Shown: one piece after another, positions 27,830-35,067 of the stretch
Layout: each line of letters begins with the position of its first letter
How positions within the stretch are numbered: position 1 is the first letter of the stretch
Assembly: GCA_002371895.1 (NCBI GenBank)
Contig: DFHM01000009.1
Coordinates: 29,231 to 93,230, forward strand
Reading direction: 5' to 3'
DNA: 64,000 nt
Source of the DNA: Candidatus Saccharibacteria bacterium UBA3723
GTDB lineage: Bacteria; Patescibacteriota; Saccharimonadia; Saccharimonadales; Saccharimonadaceae
Program-made: the position numbers and the translations under genes
Notes under the pieces: model-generated
Databases searched by the model: none
What the model was told of the DNA's origin: nothing
Seen by the model: only the letters and a program-made list of their open reading frames with translations

Positions 27830-27929
27830 GGAAATCCATATAGCTTCTGCTACATGCAGGTTTCCATAGCCCCACTATGTGGGAGACCCCGGTAGTTGCA
27901 GCTTTTCTGCATGAGACCGGGGTTTTTCT
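27830..27929 (+). ncRNA. Unassigned ~100-nt structured RNA
   Basis: TATAAT at 27819-27824 predicts a start at 27830. The transcript would have arms GGAAA and TTTCC closing an inner CTGC/GCAG hairpin, a hairpin CCCAC-TAT-GTGGG, and a terminator stem ACCCCGG (27886-27892)/CCGGGGT (27917-27923) that encloses TGCAG/CTGCA and ends in a T run. No ORF fits. It ends just before the -10 of the next gene, so it is a unit on its own rather than a leader. I do not recognise SRP, 6S, tmRNA or RNase P signatures. Confidence 0.55.
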
Positions 27930-27930
27930 T
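27886..27930 (+). terminator. Intrinsic terminator of the ~100-nt RNA
   Basis: Seven-bp GC-rich stem with an internal smaller hairpin and TTTTTCTT after it. Confidence 0.75.
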
Positions 27931-27949
27931 TGCGCTATACTATGAATAT

Positions 27950-29431
27950 ATGCTCAAGAAGTACAAACCCTTTCTTAAACCTTTTCTAATCGTCTTCGCA
28001 CTCTATTGTATTAGCATGCTGGCAATTTGGCGTTCCGGCGTATCATTCATCGACGACAACGGCCGCGCCTTTACGGGGAAGGGCTGGACTTCGGATTTTA
28101 ATCGCTACTCCTCCTCAATCCTCTCGTTTTTCTTAATCCAACTAAATACCAGCCTCGTAGATATCTCGCCATGGTCGCAAATTATCGCGATGGTATTCTT
28201 GGCGGCCGCAAGTTTGCTAATCGTTTATTATTTTGGTGATATCAAAAACAGGTTACATTTAATCCTTTCTTTGTTGGTCGGATTAACACCATTTACTTTG
28301 GTTTGCTGGCTCTACAAATTCGACGCGCCATGCATGGCAATGGCGCTGCTAACCAGCGTCGCGCCGTTCTTATTCATAAAAGAAAAAGCGGACAAAAAGA
28401 ATCTAATAAAGTTTTCTGCCGCATCAGTAGTCGGGCTATTTATCACACTCACTTCCTACCAGGCGTTCAGTGGCGTTTATCTACTAGTTGCACTCAGCTT
28501 CATTCTAAAATATTTCTTAGACGGTAAGAAGTTGCGTCCACTTTTAGCCTATCTCGGCTGCGGATTAGCTAGCTTCATCATGGCCGGAATTGTCTTCAAA
28601 TTACTTCCAGAACCATCAGGCTATCGCTCTATCGAAGTACTAAGTTTTTCGGAATTAATTCCGGGCATTTTCAAAAATATTGCCAATATCTACAAGCAAA
28701 TTTTTGCCAGCTTCGCGCCAAGTTGGCGCATCTTTACTATACTTAGCCTCGTCTGCGCGGCCATAGCAATATTTATCAGCACGAAAGAGAAAATCAAACA
28801 AAAAATCCTAAACACAGTGGCCTTTATCTTGTTCTTAATTCTCGCCGTACCGTTTTCTTACGGCATTTATCTACTACTCGCGGATGCACCAACCAACCCA
28901 CGCTCGCTCATCGGCGTCGGTAGTGTACTCGCTGTTGCATTCATTATTGCGACTAATGGTTTTACCAAGAAACAAAACATCTATGCAAAAGTCGCACTAG
29001 CTGCGCCTGCCGTCATATTGGTATATCTGTTCTTTGTTTATAGCTTCGCGATCGGCAACGCTTTGGCCGATCAATATGAATACAGCAGTAATATTAACGC
29101 CGCCGTCGCGGACAGCATCGCGCAGACATATAGCAGAGAAGAGCTCGCCACAAAGAAACTTAAGATTCACGGAGACATCAGCCTTGCGCCAAACGTCCAG
29201 CATGTAAGCGACCTATATCCAATTACCGCGCAGATTATCGACGAATTTCAGACTGGTTTATCCTATACAGCTTGGGGCTCCTGGCGCCTGCGCTTTGGCT
29301 ACGGGCTCGAATACGACCATTACAGTCTACTTGAGCAGGATTTAAACTGCGCAGACGGCACAGTAAAATACGACGGCTATTACAATACCATTATCGAAGA
29401 CGACGATGCGGTATGCATAGAAATCAAATAA
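27950..29431 (+). CDS. GtrII-like multi-pass membrane glycosyltransferase
   Basis: 493 residues with about ten membrane helices. The N-terminal pattern after helix 1, FIDDNGRAFTGKGWTSDFNR, matches the GtrII (Glucos_trans_II) pattern of an extracytoplasmic acidic loop in polyprenyl-phosphate-sugar-using transferases. The last ~110 residues are a polar extracytoplasmic tail. It probably decorates a surface glycan; donor and acceptor are unknown. The start at 27950 is chosen (TATACT ends eight bases before), not the in-frame TTG at 27896 that lies inside the RNA terminator. Confidence 0.7.
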   Translation: MLKKYKPFLKPFLIVFALYCISMLAIWRSGVSFIDDNGRAFTGKGWTSDFNRYSSSILSFFLIQLNTSLVDISPWSQIIAMVFLAAASLLIVYYFGDIKNRLHLILSLLVGLTPFTLVCWLYKFDAPCMAMALLTSVAPFLFIKEKADKKNLIKFSAASVVGLFITLTSYQAFSGVYLLVALSFILKYFLDGKKLRPLLAYLGCGLASFIMAGIVFKLLPEPSGYRSIEVLSFSELIPGIFKNIANIYKQIFASFAPSWRIFTILSLVCAAIAIFISTKEKIKQKILNTVAFILFLILAVPFSYGIYLLLADAPTNPRSLIGVGSVLAVAFIIATNGFTKKQNIYAKVALAAPAVILVYLFFVYSFAIGNALADQYEYSSNINAAVADSIAQTYSREELATKKLKIHGDISLAPNVQHVSDLYPITAQIIDEFQTGLSYTAWGSWRLRFGYGLEYDHYSLLEQDLNCADGTVKYDGYYNTIIEDDDAVCIEIK

Positions 29432-29580
29432 TCCCGGTGGGAGATAAACAATGCGCCGTCGTTGCTACGCAACCGGGCATTGGACGAACCCGGGGCTCGC
29501 CTCCCACCAGAAAATTAATCACAACTAACAAAAAACACCCTACGGGCGTTCTTTCTTAGTTGTGGTGATCCCGGTGGGAG
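29431..29580. repeat. 13-bp direct repeat of the tRNA-Glu 3' end and a structured spacer
   Basis: ATCCCGGTGGGAG occurs at 29431-29443 and, as part of the tRNA acceptor and T arm, at 29568-29580. Between them lies a self-complementary element: GGTGGGAG pairs with CTCCCACC (ending at 29511), CAATGC with GCATTG, and GTTGC with GCAAC. Repeats of tRNA 3' ends are typical of integration sites, but the 137-bp interval is too short for an element, so it may be a remnant or a tRNA-derived duplication. Confidence 0.5.
29529..29551 (-). terminator. Terminator of tRNA-Glu(CTC)
   Basis: On the minus strand AACGCCC-GTA-GGGTGTT is followed by a T run, about 12 nt past the CCA end. Confidence 0.75.
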
Positions 29581-29639
29581 TCGAACCCACGATTTTCTGG
29601 ATGAGAACCAGACGTCCTGGACCACTAGACGACGGGACC
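29563..29639 (-). tRNA. tRNA-Glu (anticodon CTC)
   Basis: Complete cloverleaf: acceptor GGTCCCG/CGGGATC (one G.T pair), D-arm region GTCTAGTGGTCCAGGAC, anticodon stem TCTGG/CCAGA around TTCTCAT (anticodon CTC, reads GAG), variable region AAATC, T arm GTGGG-TTCGACT-CCCAC. The discriminator A and a CCA end are encoded. Confidence 0.96.
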
Positions 29640-29694
29640 AATATCGACATTTTACCAAAAGATTATCTCTTTTGCAAACAGATAAGACATGGTG

Positions 29695-29731
29695 TATAAT
29701 TGCGCCAGATAGAGGCTAGAGAGACGCCTCT
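29695..29731 (+). promoter_or_regulatory. -10 box and leader hairpin of the VanZ-like gene
   Basis: TATAAT (29695-29700), then hairpin AGAGGC (29711-29716)/GCCTCT (29726-29731) near the predicted start, then AATAGGAG before the ATG at 29751. Confidence 0.5.
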
Positions 29732-29750
29732 GTAAATAGGAGTTATACAT

Positions 29751-30203
29751 ATGCAAGTCATTCGTCGCTATTGGCGCATCATTTTCCCAATCATTATCGC
29801 AGTCATTATTTGGGTCTTTTCTTCACAAAACGGCGACATTTCTGACGCAAAGTCCCTCCAGTTTGCAAATATGTTCGGCCTATCCAATCTTGTTATGCGC
29901 AAAATCGCTCACATCATCCTATTTAGCGCATTTGGTTATTCGCTTTGTAGCTTTATCAAAGGCCTTCATCCAAGCCTATTCCCAACGCACGACCTCGTCG
30001 CTTATCCAATCATCATCACGACCGTCTATGGCGCCATTGATGAAGTACATCAGCTCACCGTCATTGGTCGTACCGGATTAATCAGCGACGTCCTCATCGA
30101 TACTGCAGCCGGCATTTGCGGTATTCTCCTATACATCGTTATCTTTTGTTTCTGGCGCCGCTTCCGCCTTCGCCAGGCTGCAATGAAATATTCCGCAGAA
30201 TAA
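29751..30203 (+). CDS. VanZ-like membrane protein
   Basis: 150 residues with four predicted helices. The VanZ pattern is clear: a helix followed by FSSQNGDISDAKS, then KIAHIILFSAFGYSL, and after the next helix YGAIDEVHQL.VIGRTGLISDVLIDTAAG, ending in a basic tail. VanZ confers low-level teicoplanin resistance in enterococci by an unknown route; in most genomes the family simply accompanies envelope genes. TAGGAG supports the start. Confidence 0.85.
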   Translation: MQVIRRYWRIIFPIIIAVIIWVFSSQNGDISDAKSLQFANMFGLSNLVMRKIAHIILFSAFGYSLCSFIKGLHPSLFPTHDLVAYPIIITTVYGAIDEVHQLTVIGRTGLISDVLIDTAAGICGILLYIVIFCFWRRFRLRQAAMKYSAE

Positions 30204-30281
30204 AAAATATCCCTTTCGGGACTACATATTTCTATTTTATCACACTTTACATTTTTTGTCAAGTTTGCTAAAATTTAGGGT

Positions 30282-31586
30282 ATGAAATTACCTGTAGTCG
30301 CAATCATCGGCCAGACTAATGCTGGCAAATCTAGTCTCTTTAATCGCCTTGTTCGCAAGTCGCAGGCTATTGTTGCGCGCGAAGCAGGTACTACCCGCGA
30401 TAACGTCGTCGGCAAGGTAGAGAACCAATATATTCTTATCGACACCGCCGGCCTCAAGGAAGCAGAGGACGAATTCGAGTCTCATATCCAAGACCAAATC
30501 GACGATGCCGTAAACTCTGCCGATATGATTTTGATCGCCATGGATTCTACAAAATATCCAAATCACGACGACAAGCTCATCGCCAAAAAGGCCCTAAAAT
30601 CCGGCAAGCCAACTATGCTTTTGCTCAACAAAGCTGACCTCGGCGACGCTTTGCCAGAAACCGAATTCTATAGCCTCGGCATCAAAGATCCACTCCGCGT
30701 TTCCGCAACCACCGGTGTCAACCTCAACGAGCTCCGCGGCAAAATTCTTTATGAGCTAAAGCAACTTGGTTTCAATACGAACAATAAAGCCGAAAAAGAA
30801 GACGATGCCCTAAAGATCGCCCTCATCGGCCGCCCGAACGTAGGAAAGAGCTCACTCTTTAACTCGCTCGCAAAGAAGCAGCAAGCTATCGTCGCAAACC
30901 TTAGTGGCACCACCCGCGACATTAACCGCACCGAGCTCAAGTACAAAGGTCAGACTATCGAGTTGCTCGATACGGCAGGCCTCCGCAAGCCGGGCAAGCG
31001 CGAAGTTGGCATCGAAAAATTCTCCGCACTCCGCAGCCTTGCCGCCATCGAAGAAGCCGACGTTTGCTGCCTCCTCATCGATAGCACCGAGCCGCATTCC
31101 AAGCTCGACCAATCTCTCGCTGGCGAAATCGTTAAGGCAGGCAAGGGCATTATTCTCGTCGTCACCAAGACCGATCTAGAGCACAAAGAGACCGACGAAA
31201 TCCTCGATAATCTCGAATACGACTTCAATTTCGTGCCATTTGCGCCAGTTGTTATGACTTCCAGCCTTACCGGCAAAAACGTCACCAAGATTTTCGAGCT
31301 TGCACAACAAATCGACAAAGCTCGCCACGCCGAGCTAAAGACTTCCGACCTCAACAAGCTTCTAATGGACGCCGTCGCATCGCATCCACCAGCAGGCCTC
31401 AAGAACACTCATCCAAAGCTCCGCTATATGGTTCAAACCGATTCCTGCCCGCCATGGTTCGTCGTTTATGGTAGCAATCTTAGCCTCCTTCACTGGAGCT
31501 ACAAACGCTATCTCGAACGTCGCCTCCGCGAAGCATACGACTTTACCGGCACTCCAATCTTCTTCTCGTTCCGCAACAGAGATTAA
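30282..31586 (+). CDS. der: Ribosome biogenesis GTPase Der (EngA)
   Basis: 434 residues with two tandem GTPase domains and a C-terminal KH-like domain; needed for 50S assembly. G1 motifs GQTNAGKSS (~10) and GRPNVGKSS (~182), G3 DTAG in both, G4 NKAD in the first and TKTD in the second, and the KH-like end starting near 345 (HPPAGLKNTHPKLRYMVQ). TAAAAT at 30269-30274 ends seven bases before the ATG, no ribosome site. Confidence 0.97.
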   Translation: MKLPVVAIIGQTNAGKSSLFNRLVRKSQAIVAREAGTTRDNVVGKVENQYILIDTAGLKEAEDEFESHIQDQIDDAVNSADMILIAMDSTKYPNHDDKLIAKKALKSGKPTMLLLNKADLGDALPETEFYSLGIKDPLRVSATTGVNLNELRGKILYELKQLGFNTNNKAEKEDDALKIALIGRPNVGKSSLFNSLAKKQQAIVANLSGTTRDINRTELKYKGQTIELLDTAGLRKPGKREVGIEKFSALRSLAAIEEADVCCLLIDSTEPHSKLDQSLAGEIVKAGKGIILVVTKTDLEHKETDEILDNLEYDFNFVPFAPVVMTSSLTGKNVTKIFELAQQIDKARHAELKTSDLNKLLMDAVASHPPAGLKNTHPKLRYMVQTDSCPPWFVVYGSNLSLLHWSYKRYLERRLREAYDFTGTPIFFSFRNRD

Positions 31587-31590
31587 TATG

Positions 31591-31632
31591 TTATAATACG
31601 TGGCACAAGGTGGGCTTAAGTACAAACTTAAG
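31591..31632 (+). promoter_or_regulatory. -10 box and leader hairpin of the PhoH-like gene
   Basis: TATAAT at 31591-31596, then a perfect 8-bp hairpin GCTTAAGT (31613-31620)-ACAA-ACTTAAGC (31625-31632) followed by a T-rich tract (TTATTTTGTTTTGC). The remaining leader reaches AAAAAGGAGGGG before the ATG at 31690. Shape and place resemble the leaders at 19196 and 25584. Confidence 0.6.
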
Positions 31633-31689
31633 CTTATTTTGTTTTGCTCTTTGATAGCATTGCACGCCAAACAAAAAGGAGGGGTTAAT

Positions 31690-33144
31690 ATGGCTAAACG
31701 AAGAGACACTCATAAGGCACTTGTGCCAGCTCTTGATGCACTGATCGGAGACCCCGACATATTAATGCCAGGGCCCGATACTAAGCTGAAGGCGGAGATT
31801 CTCTACATTCCGCTTCAGTACATTGATAGGATTCGCGAATTCCGTCATGAGCAGAGTAGCCGTGGCGAAGCCGCAACCACGCTGCTTGGACATTTCATGC
31901 GCATTCTGGAATATGTCCACTACGCAGATGGCGACAGCAAGACCTACGTCTGCAAAAACGGCATGAAGATCGAGTTCGTTCCGCCTCAGGATATTAGCGA
32001 CGTTTCCACCAATGGACGCACTGGTTCCAACACACATGCGTTGGCAACCGCCAAGTACGCCCAGAAGCAGCTCAACGATGACGGCGCAGTCGCAATCCTT
32101 ACTGGCGACAATTACATGTCCAGTAAGGCGCTCGCGCAAGATATCGACGTAGCCCACATCAATCCAGATGTTTACACTGGGCGCCGCAGACTCAGTCTTC
32201 CGGAAGAACTTTGCGACAGTTGGCTGAGAGATCGTCACATCACCGCAGAGCAGTTCAAGGAGTTCTTCCCGGACGAGAAGCCTCTGCTTCTCAACGAGTT
32301 CGTCGAGTTCGTCATTGATCCTATCGTCATGTCGACCTATGCAATCAACCCGCACGATTTCTACAAGAGAATCGGGCGCTTTGAGCCCGGCAAGGACGGC
32401 GAAGATCCAGTTCTGAGACGCATCCACTATATCGAGGATTTGCCAGGCTGCATCCAGCCGCGTACGGTCGGACAGGCGATGCTGGCAGAAGCTCTGATGG
32501 CACCCGTCGAGGAAATCCCCATCGTAATTTGTCCTGCTGTTTTCGGTACCGGCAAGACCTACCTTTCCGTAGCTATCGGCTACTTCCTCGTGACAGACAA
32601 GGAAAAGTCCCAATACGACCGCATCTTTGTCGTTCCGCGTGATGCCGAACTCGGTAAGGAAATCGGTTTCCTGCCTGGCGACGAGACACAGAAGACTATC
32701 GCAAAGTCTATGCCCATTCTTGACAGCCTTTACAACTACTTCAAGAACAAGGGAGACAAGAAGAAGGGTAACCGCGATCAGACCGCCGGCGACATCAAGA
32801 AGAAAGTCGAGATTGCCATCCAGGATCATTTCGAGTTTGTATCCATCATCAACATGGGCGGACGTTCGATCTCTGATTGCTGGATTATCTACGACGAATC
32901 TCAGGACATGGAGCGCTTCCAGGTTAACCAGTTGATGAAACGTATCGGCGAAGGTTCCAAGATGGTTATTACCGGCGACCCGCATCAGGTATTCAACAAG
33001 CACATGAATTACCACAGCAATGGCTTGATGTATGCCGCGACCAAGATGGCTGGCAGCCCGTATGCCGCCGTCATCACGATGCTTGAGGGTGAAATCACAA
33101 GATCCGAGGCCGCACGCGAAATCGCTCGCCGTCTCGACCACTAA
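31690..33144 (+). CDS. PIN-like/PhoH ATPase (PhoH2 type)
   Basis: 484 residues. The C-terminal half is a PhoH helicase-type ATPase: Walker A FGTGKTYLS (~283-291), Walker B WIIYDESQD (~397-405), GEGSKMVITGDPHQVF. The N-terminal ~200 residues resemble a PIN nuclease domain with reduced acidic sites (LDALIGDPDIL, ILYIPLQYID, AILTGDNYMSSKAL), as in PhoH2 toxin-type RNases, but the DTN signature is altered, so nuclease activity is unsure. AAAAAGGAGGGG sets the start; an upstream in-frame ATG at 31600 would lie at the predicted transcript start. Leu CTG and Pro CCC/CCG codons are frequent, unlike neighbours. Confidence 0.85.
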   Translation: MAKRRDTHKALVPALDALIGDPDILMPGPDTKLKAEILYIPLQYIDRIREFRHEQSSRGEAATTLLGHFMRILEYVHYADGDSKTYVCKNGMKIEFVPPQDISDVSTNGRTGSNTHALATAKYAQKQLNDDGAVAILTGDNYMSSKALAQDIDVAHINPDVYTGRRRLSLPEELCDSWLRDRHITAEQFKEFFPDEKPLLLNEFVEFVIDPIVMSTYAINPHDFYKRIGRFEPGKDGEDPVLRRIHYIEDLPGCIQPRTVGQAMLAEALMAPVEEIPIVICPAVFGTGKTYLSVAIGYFLVTDKEKSQYDRIFVVPRDAELGKEIGFLPGDETQKTIAKSMPILDSLYNYFKNKGDKKKGNRDQTAGDIKKKVEIAIQDHFEFVSIINMGGRSISDCWIIYDESQDMERFQVNQLMKRIGEGSKMVITGDPHQVFNKHMNYHSNGLMYAATKMAGSPYAAVITMLEGEITRSEAAREIARRLDH

Positions 33145-33181
33145 GTGTCCGTGCAAGCAAAACAGGGATAATCCCGCAAAG

Positions 33182-33210
33182 AAGGCTGGCCTCATTTGGC
33201 CGGCCTTTTT
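33182..33210 (+). terminator. Terminator after the PhoH-like gene
   Basis: AAGGCTGGCC and GGCCGGCCTT with a TTTTT run. The pth -10 box starts 6 bp later. Confidence 0.88.
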
Positions 33211-33228
33211 CATGGTAAAATAGATGCA

Positions 33229-33744
33229 ATGAAGGTCATTATTGGATTTGGAAATCCTGGAAATCAGTATAATTTTACACGCCACAACTTCGGTTTCTTG
33301 GCCTTAGATTTTTATGCCAAAGTTCATGACCTCACTTTTAAACCAGAGCCAAAATTCAAGGCCGACATCGTCAAAGACGGCGATATTCTTTTCGTAAAAC
33401 CTCAGACATTCTATAACGACATCGGCATGTGCGCGCGCTCAATCATGGATTTTTATAAGCTCCAGCCACAAGATTTCTTGACAGTTTGTGATGATTTTAA
33501 TCTGCCATTTGGTCAGATTCGTTTCCGCGAGCGGGGGAGCGCGGGTGGCAATAATGGCCTAAAGTCCGTTATTGCGCACTTTGGCACAGACGATTTTCCT
33601 CGTCTTCGCCTAGGTAGTGGCAACGACAACCTCCGCCAACGCATTGGCGATGTAGATTTTGTATTGTCCAAATTTACCGACGCAGAGCGCGGAAAACTGC
33701 CAGAAATCCTTCGCGAAATCGACGATTTTGTGTCAAAATACTAA
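33229..33744 (+). CDS. pth: Peptidyl-tRNA hydrolase
   Basis: 171 residues; recycles peptidyl-tRNA. GFGNPGNQYNFTRHNFGF carries Asn and catalytic His20 (E. coli numbering), and CDDFNLPFG carries Asp93. The third active-site block reads GSAGGNNGLK where E. coli has GGHGGHNGLK, so His113 is replaced by Asn. The start at 33229 is chosen over 33196 from family alignment and from TAAAAT at 33216-33221, seven bases before the ATG. Confidence 0.94.
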   Translation: MKVIIGFGNPGNQYNFTRHNFGFLALDFYAKVHDLTFKPEPKFKADIVKDGDILFVKPQTFYNDIGMCARSIMDFYKLQPQDFLTVCDDFNLPFGQIRFRERGSAGGNNGLKSVIAHFGTDDFPRLRLGSGNDNLRQRIGDVDFVLSKFTDAERGKLPEILREIDDFVSKY

Positions 33745-33797
33745 ATTTTTAGACATTTTATAACACTTTTTTAAGGTAATAACAATAAGCATTTTGA

Positions 33798-33834
33798 CCC
33801 CTGTTAAATCTAGGCAAATCCGGGCAAACAGGGG
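33798..33834. repeat. 8-bp inverted repeat in the pth-ncRNA gap
   Basis: CCCCTGTT (33798-33805) and AACAGGGG (33827-33834) with a 21-bp loop that contains GGCAAA twice. It has no T run, so it is not an obvious terminator. The remainder of 33745-33875 holds nothing else I can name. Confidence 0.4.
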
Positions 33835-33875
33835 CGAAAAAATGGTTGAAATATCAAAAAATAGTGAAAAAACTA

Positions 33876-33904
33876 TTGACTTAAAATCAAATATGTGCTA
33901 TTAT
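33876..33904 (+). promoter_or_regulatory. Strong promoter of the ~300-nt RNA
   Basis: TTGACT (33876-33881), 17-bp spacer, TATTAT (33899-33904). Predicted start 33911-33912. It is one of the few near-consensus -35/-10 pairs in the window. Confidence 0.8.
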
Positions 33905-33910
33905 GAACAT

Positions 33911-34209
33911 AGTTCCGATCCGAAAGGATTGGAAGCCGCACCTAAATAATCTATAACTTTGCTAGTGTTGAACTAGCAATTGTTGCGTGCTTTAGAAACA
34001 CTTTCGGCCTTCAAATTTTCTTTCCATAATTTGAAGTGAAAAGTATTACCTCCACTTAGAAAGCTTATTTCTAAAGCTAGCAATCCCTATAACCGGCGGA
34101 CCCCAATGTGTGAGGTGGGTCACGCTTCCGGAGTTCTCCGGATGCCTTAGGAGGTGTGTTGTAGGGCCAAATAGCCCCAGGTGATGCCCACCCTTACCTG
34201 GGGCTTTTT
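33911..34209 (+). ncRNA. Unidentified structured RNA of ~300 nt
   Basis: The transcript runs from a strong promoter to a strong terminator with no credible ORF. Helices that can be read: a 9-bp hairpin at 33913-33934 capped by a GAAA tetraloop; TTGCTAGT/ACTAGCAA (from 33959); CTTCAAATT/AATTTGAAG; TAGAAA/TTTCTA; GCGGACCC/GGGTC-A-CGC; CCGGAG/CTCCGG; and the terminator. The segment CTAGCAA occurs twice (33973-33979 and 34077-34083), so TTGCTAG at 33959-33965 can pair with either, allowing alternative folds. No tmRNA tag or tRNA-like ends, no RNase P P4 core, no SRP motif and no 6S-type bubble were recognised. A lineage-specific RNA or a very divergent housekeeping RNA are the options. Confidence 0.7.
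34174..34209 (+). terminator. Terminator of the ~300-nt RNA
   Basis: GCCCCAGGT (34174-34182) and ACCTGGGGC (34196-34204) with TTTTT. An upstream GGGC at ~34164 could pair with the first GCCC and disturb it. Confidence 0.88.
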
Positions 34210-34220
34210 GGTGGCAAAAA

Positions 34221-34607
34221 TTATGCCGTTTTTACTACATCGCCACGTTCAACTTGATTGCGCTCAATACCTCGCAGTAAAAGACCACAATTATCCCCAT
34301 CCATAGCAAGATCTAGAGTTTTATGAAAAGCCTCAATGCCGGTAATTACACTCTGAAGGGAAGAACCGTCGGTCTTTTCTATTACAACATTCTGATTAAG
34401 TCGAATCTGTCCTTTTACGCGACCAGTCACAACAATACCTCTACCTTTAATAGAAAATACGTCGTCTATCGTCATTTCGCCTGAACCATCAGAAACAGAG
34501 CACGGCCCCTCTTCGCGTTTAAATATCGGCTGTTCTGCTTTCGGCTCAACCTTTATCGGATCCTTAATGATATCGTCGTCGTTTTTATGAAAAAGCTTAA
34601 ATAACAT
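34221..34607 (-). CDS. Free-standing EF-Tu domain II-like protein (128 aa)
   Basis: After a variable ~45-residue charged N-terminus the protein matches translation-factor domain II: MTIDDVFSIKGRGIVVTGRV, ITGIEAFHKTLDLAMDGDN and GLLLRGIERNQVERGDVV. This corresponds closely to EF-Tu ([37 protein letters not shown]), but no GTPase domain is present and none is encoded next to it. In EF-Tu this beta barrel helps bind the aminoacyl end of tRNA. The start at 34607 is preferred over 34652, since TATATT (minus strand, 34619-34614) ends six bases before it. Role unknown. Confidence 0.8.
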   Translation of the reverse strand: MLFKLFHKNDDDIIKDPIKVEPKAEQPIFKREEGPCSVSDGSGEMTIDDVFSIKGRGIVVTGRVKGQIRLNQNVVIEKTDGSSLQSVITGIEAFHKTLDLAMDGDNCGLLLRGIERNQVERGDVVKTA

Positions 34608-34613
34608 ACCTTT

Positions 34614-34623
34614 AATATATAAT
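34614..34623. promoter_or_regulatory. Overlapping divergent -10 boxes
   Basis: Minus-strand TATATT (34619-34614) and plus-strand TATAAT (34618-34623) share two bases, and each ends exactly six bases before a start codon (34607 minus, 34630 plus). Only 22 bp separate the two coding regions, so both mRNAs must be leaderless and the polymerases must exclude each other. Confidence 0.65.
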
Positions 34624-34629
34624 ATATGT

Positions 34630-35022
34630 ATGGGATTGAAGGATTTTTTCAATAAAATTTCATCAAAAAACTCAATATTCGATTACGTCGTAGACAAAGA
34701 TACATTCAAGACTTTTGTCGAGAAGACCATCGAGTTTGCCAAAGAACATGAGCTCGAAATAATCGATGAATTCTATATCTATATCAATGGCGAGAAACAA
34801 CTTGTCCAAATTTGGAACCTTGATGCCGACCAATTTAAGGCCACTAAAGGCATCTCCATTAAATACAACGGCATGGAATATACCAACTTCGAGGGTTTCT
34901 ACGAAAAGGTTATTCAGCCAATCCCAGCAGAATACATTCATATCTATCTCACCTTACGCACCGACGACTTTCTAGACGAGTATAAGAAGAATCATCCAGA
35001 GCTTAAGCCGCAAGATTTTTAG
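34630..35022 (+). CDS. Hypothetical protein (130 aa)
   Basis: Soluble alpha/beta protein of unknown family: a helical start (FFNKISSKNSIFDYVV), then alternating strands and helices (LEIIDEFYIYINGEKQLVQIW), ending FLDEYKKNHPELKPQDF. No catalytic motif. Shares a promoter region with the EF-Tu domain II gene, which may mean joint control. Confidence 0.62.
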   Translation: MGLKDFFNKISSKNSIFDYVVDKDTFKTFVEKTIEFAKEHELEIIDEFYIYINGEKQLVQIWNLDADQFKATKGISIKYNGMEYTNFEGFYEKVIQPIPAEYIHIYLTLRTDDFLDEYKKNHPELKPQDF

Positions 35023-35067
35023 TTGCTTATGCTTTTTTGATTTTTCAGTTATGATATTATATAGCAC

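Noticed and set aside
31762..33285. 507-codon open frame antisense to the PhoH-like gene
   Set aside because: It is the complement of a well-supported gene, has no family resemblance and no promoter or ribosome site, and its length follows from codon bias of the sense strand.
33911..34209. Calling the ~300-nt RNA RNase P, tmRNA or SRP RNA
   Set aside because: The conserved cores I would expect (RNase P P4 strands, tmRNA tRNA-like ends and tag frame, SRP tetraloop/asymmetric loop) could not be found, so no name is given.
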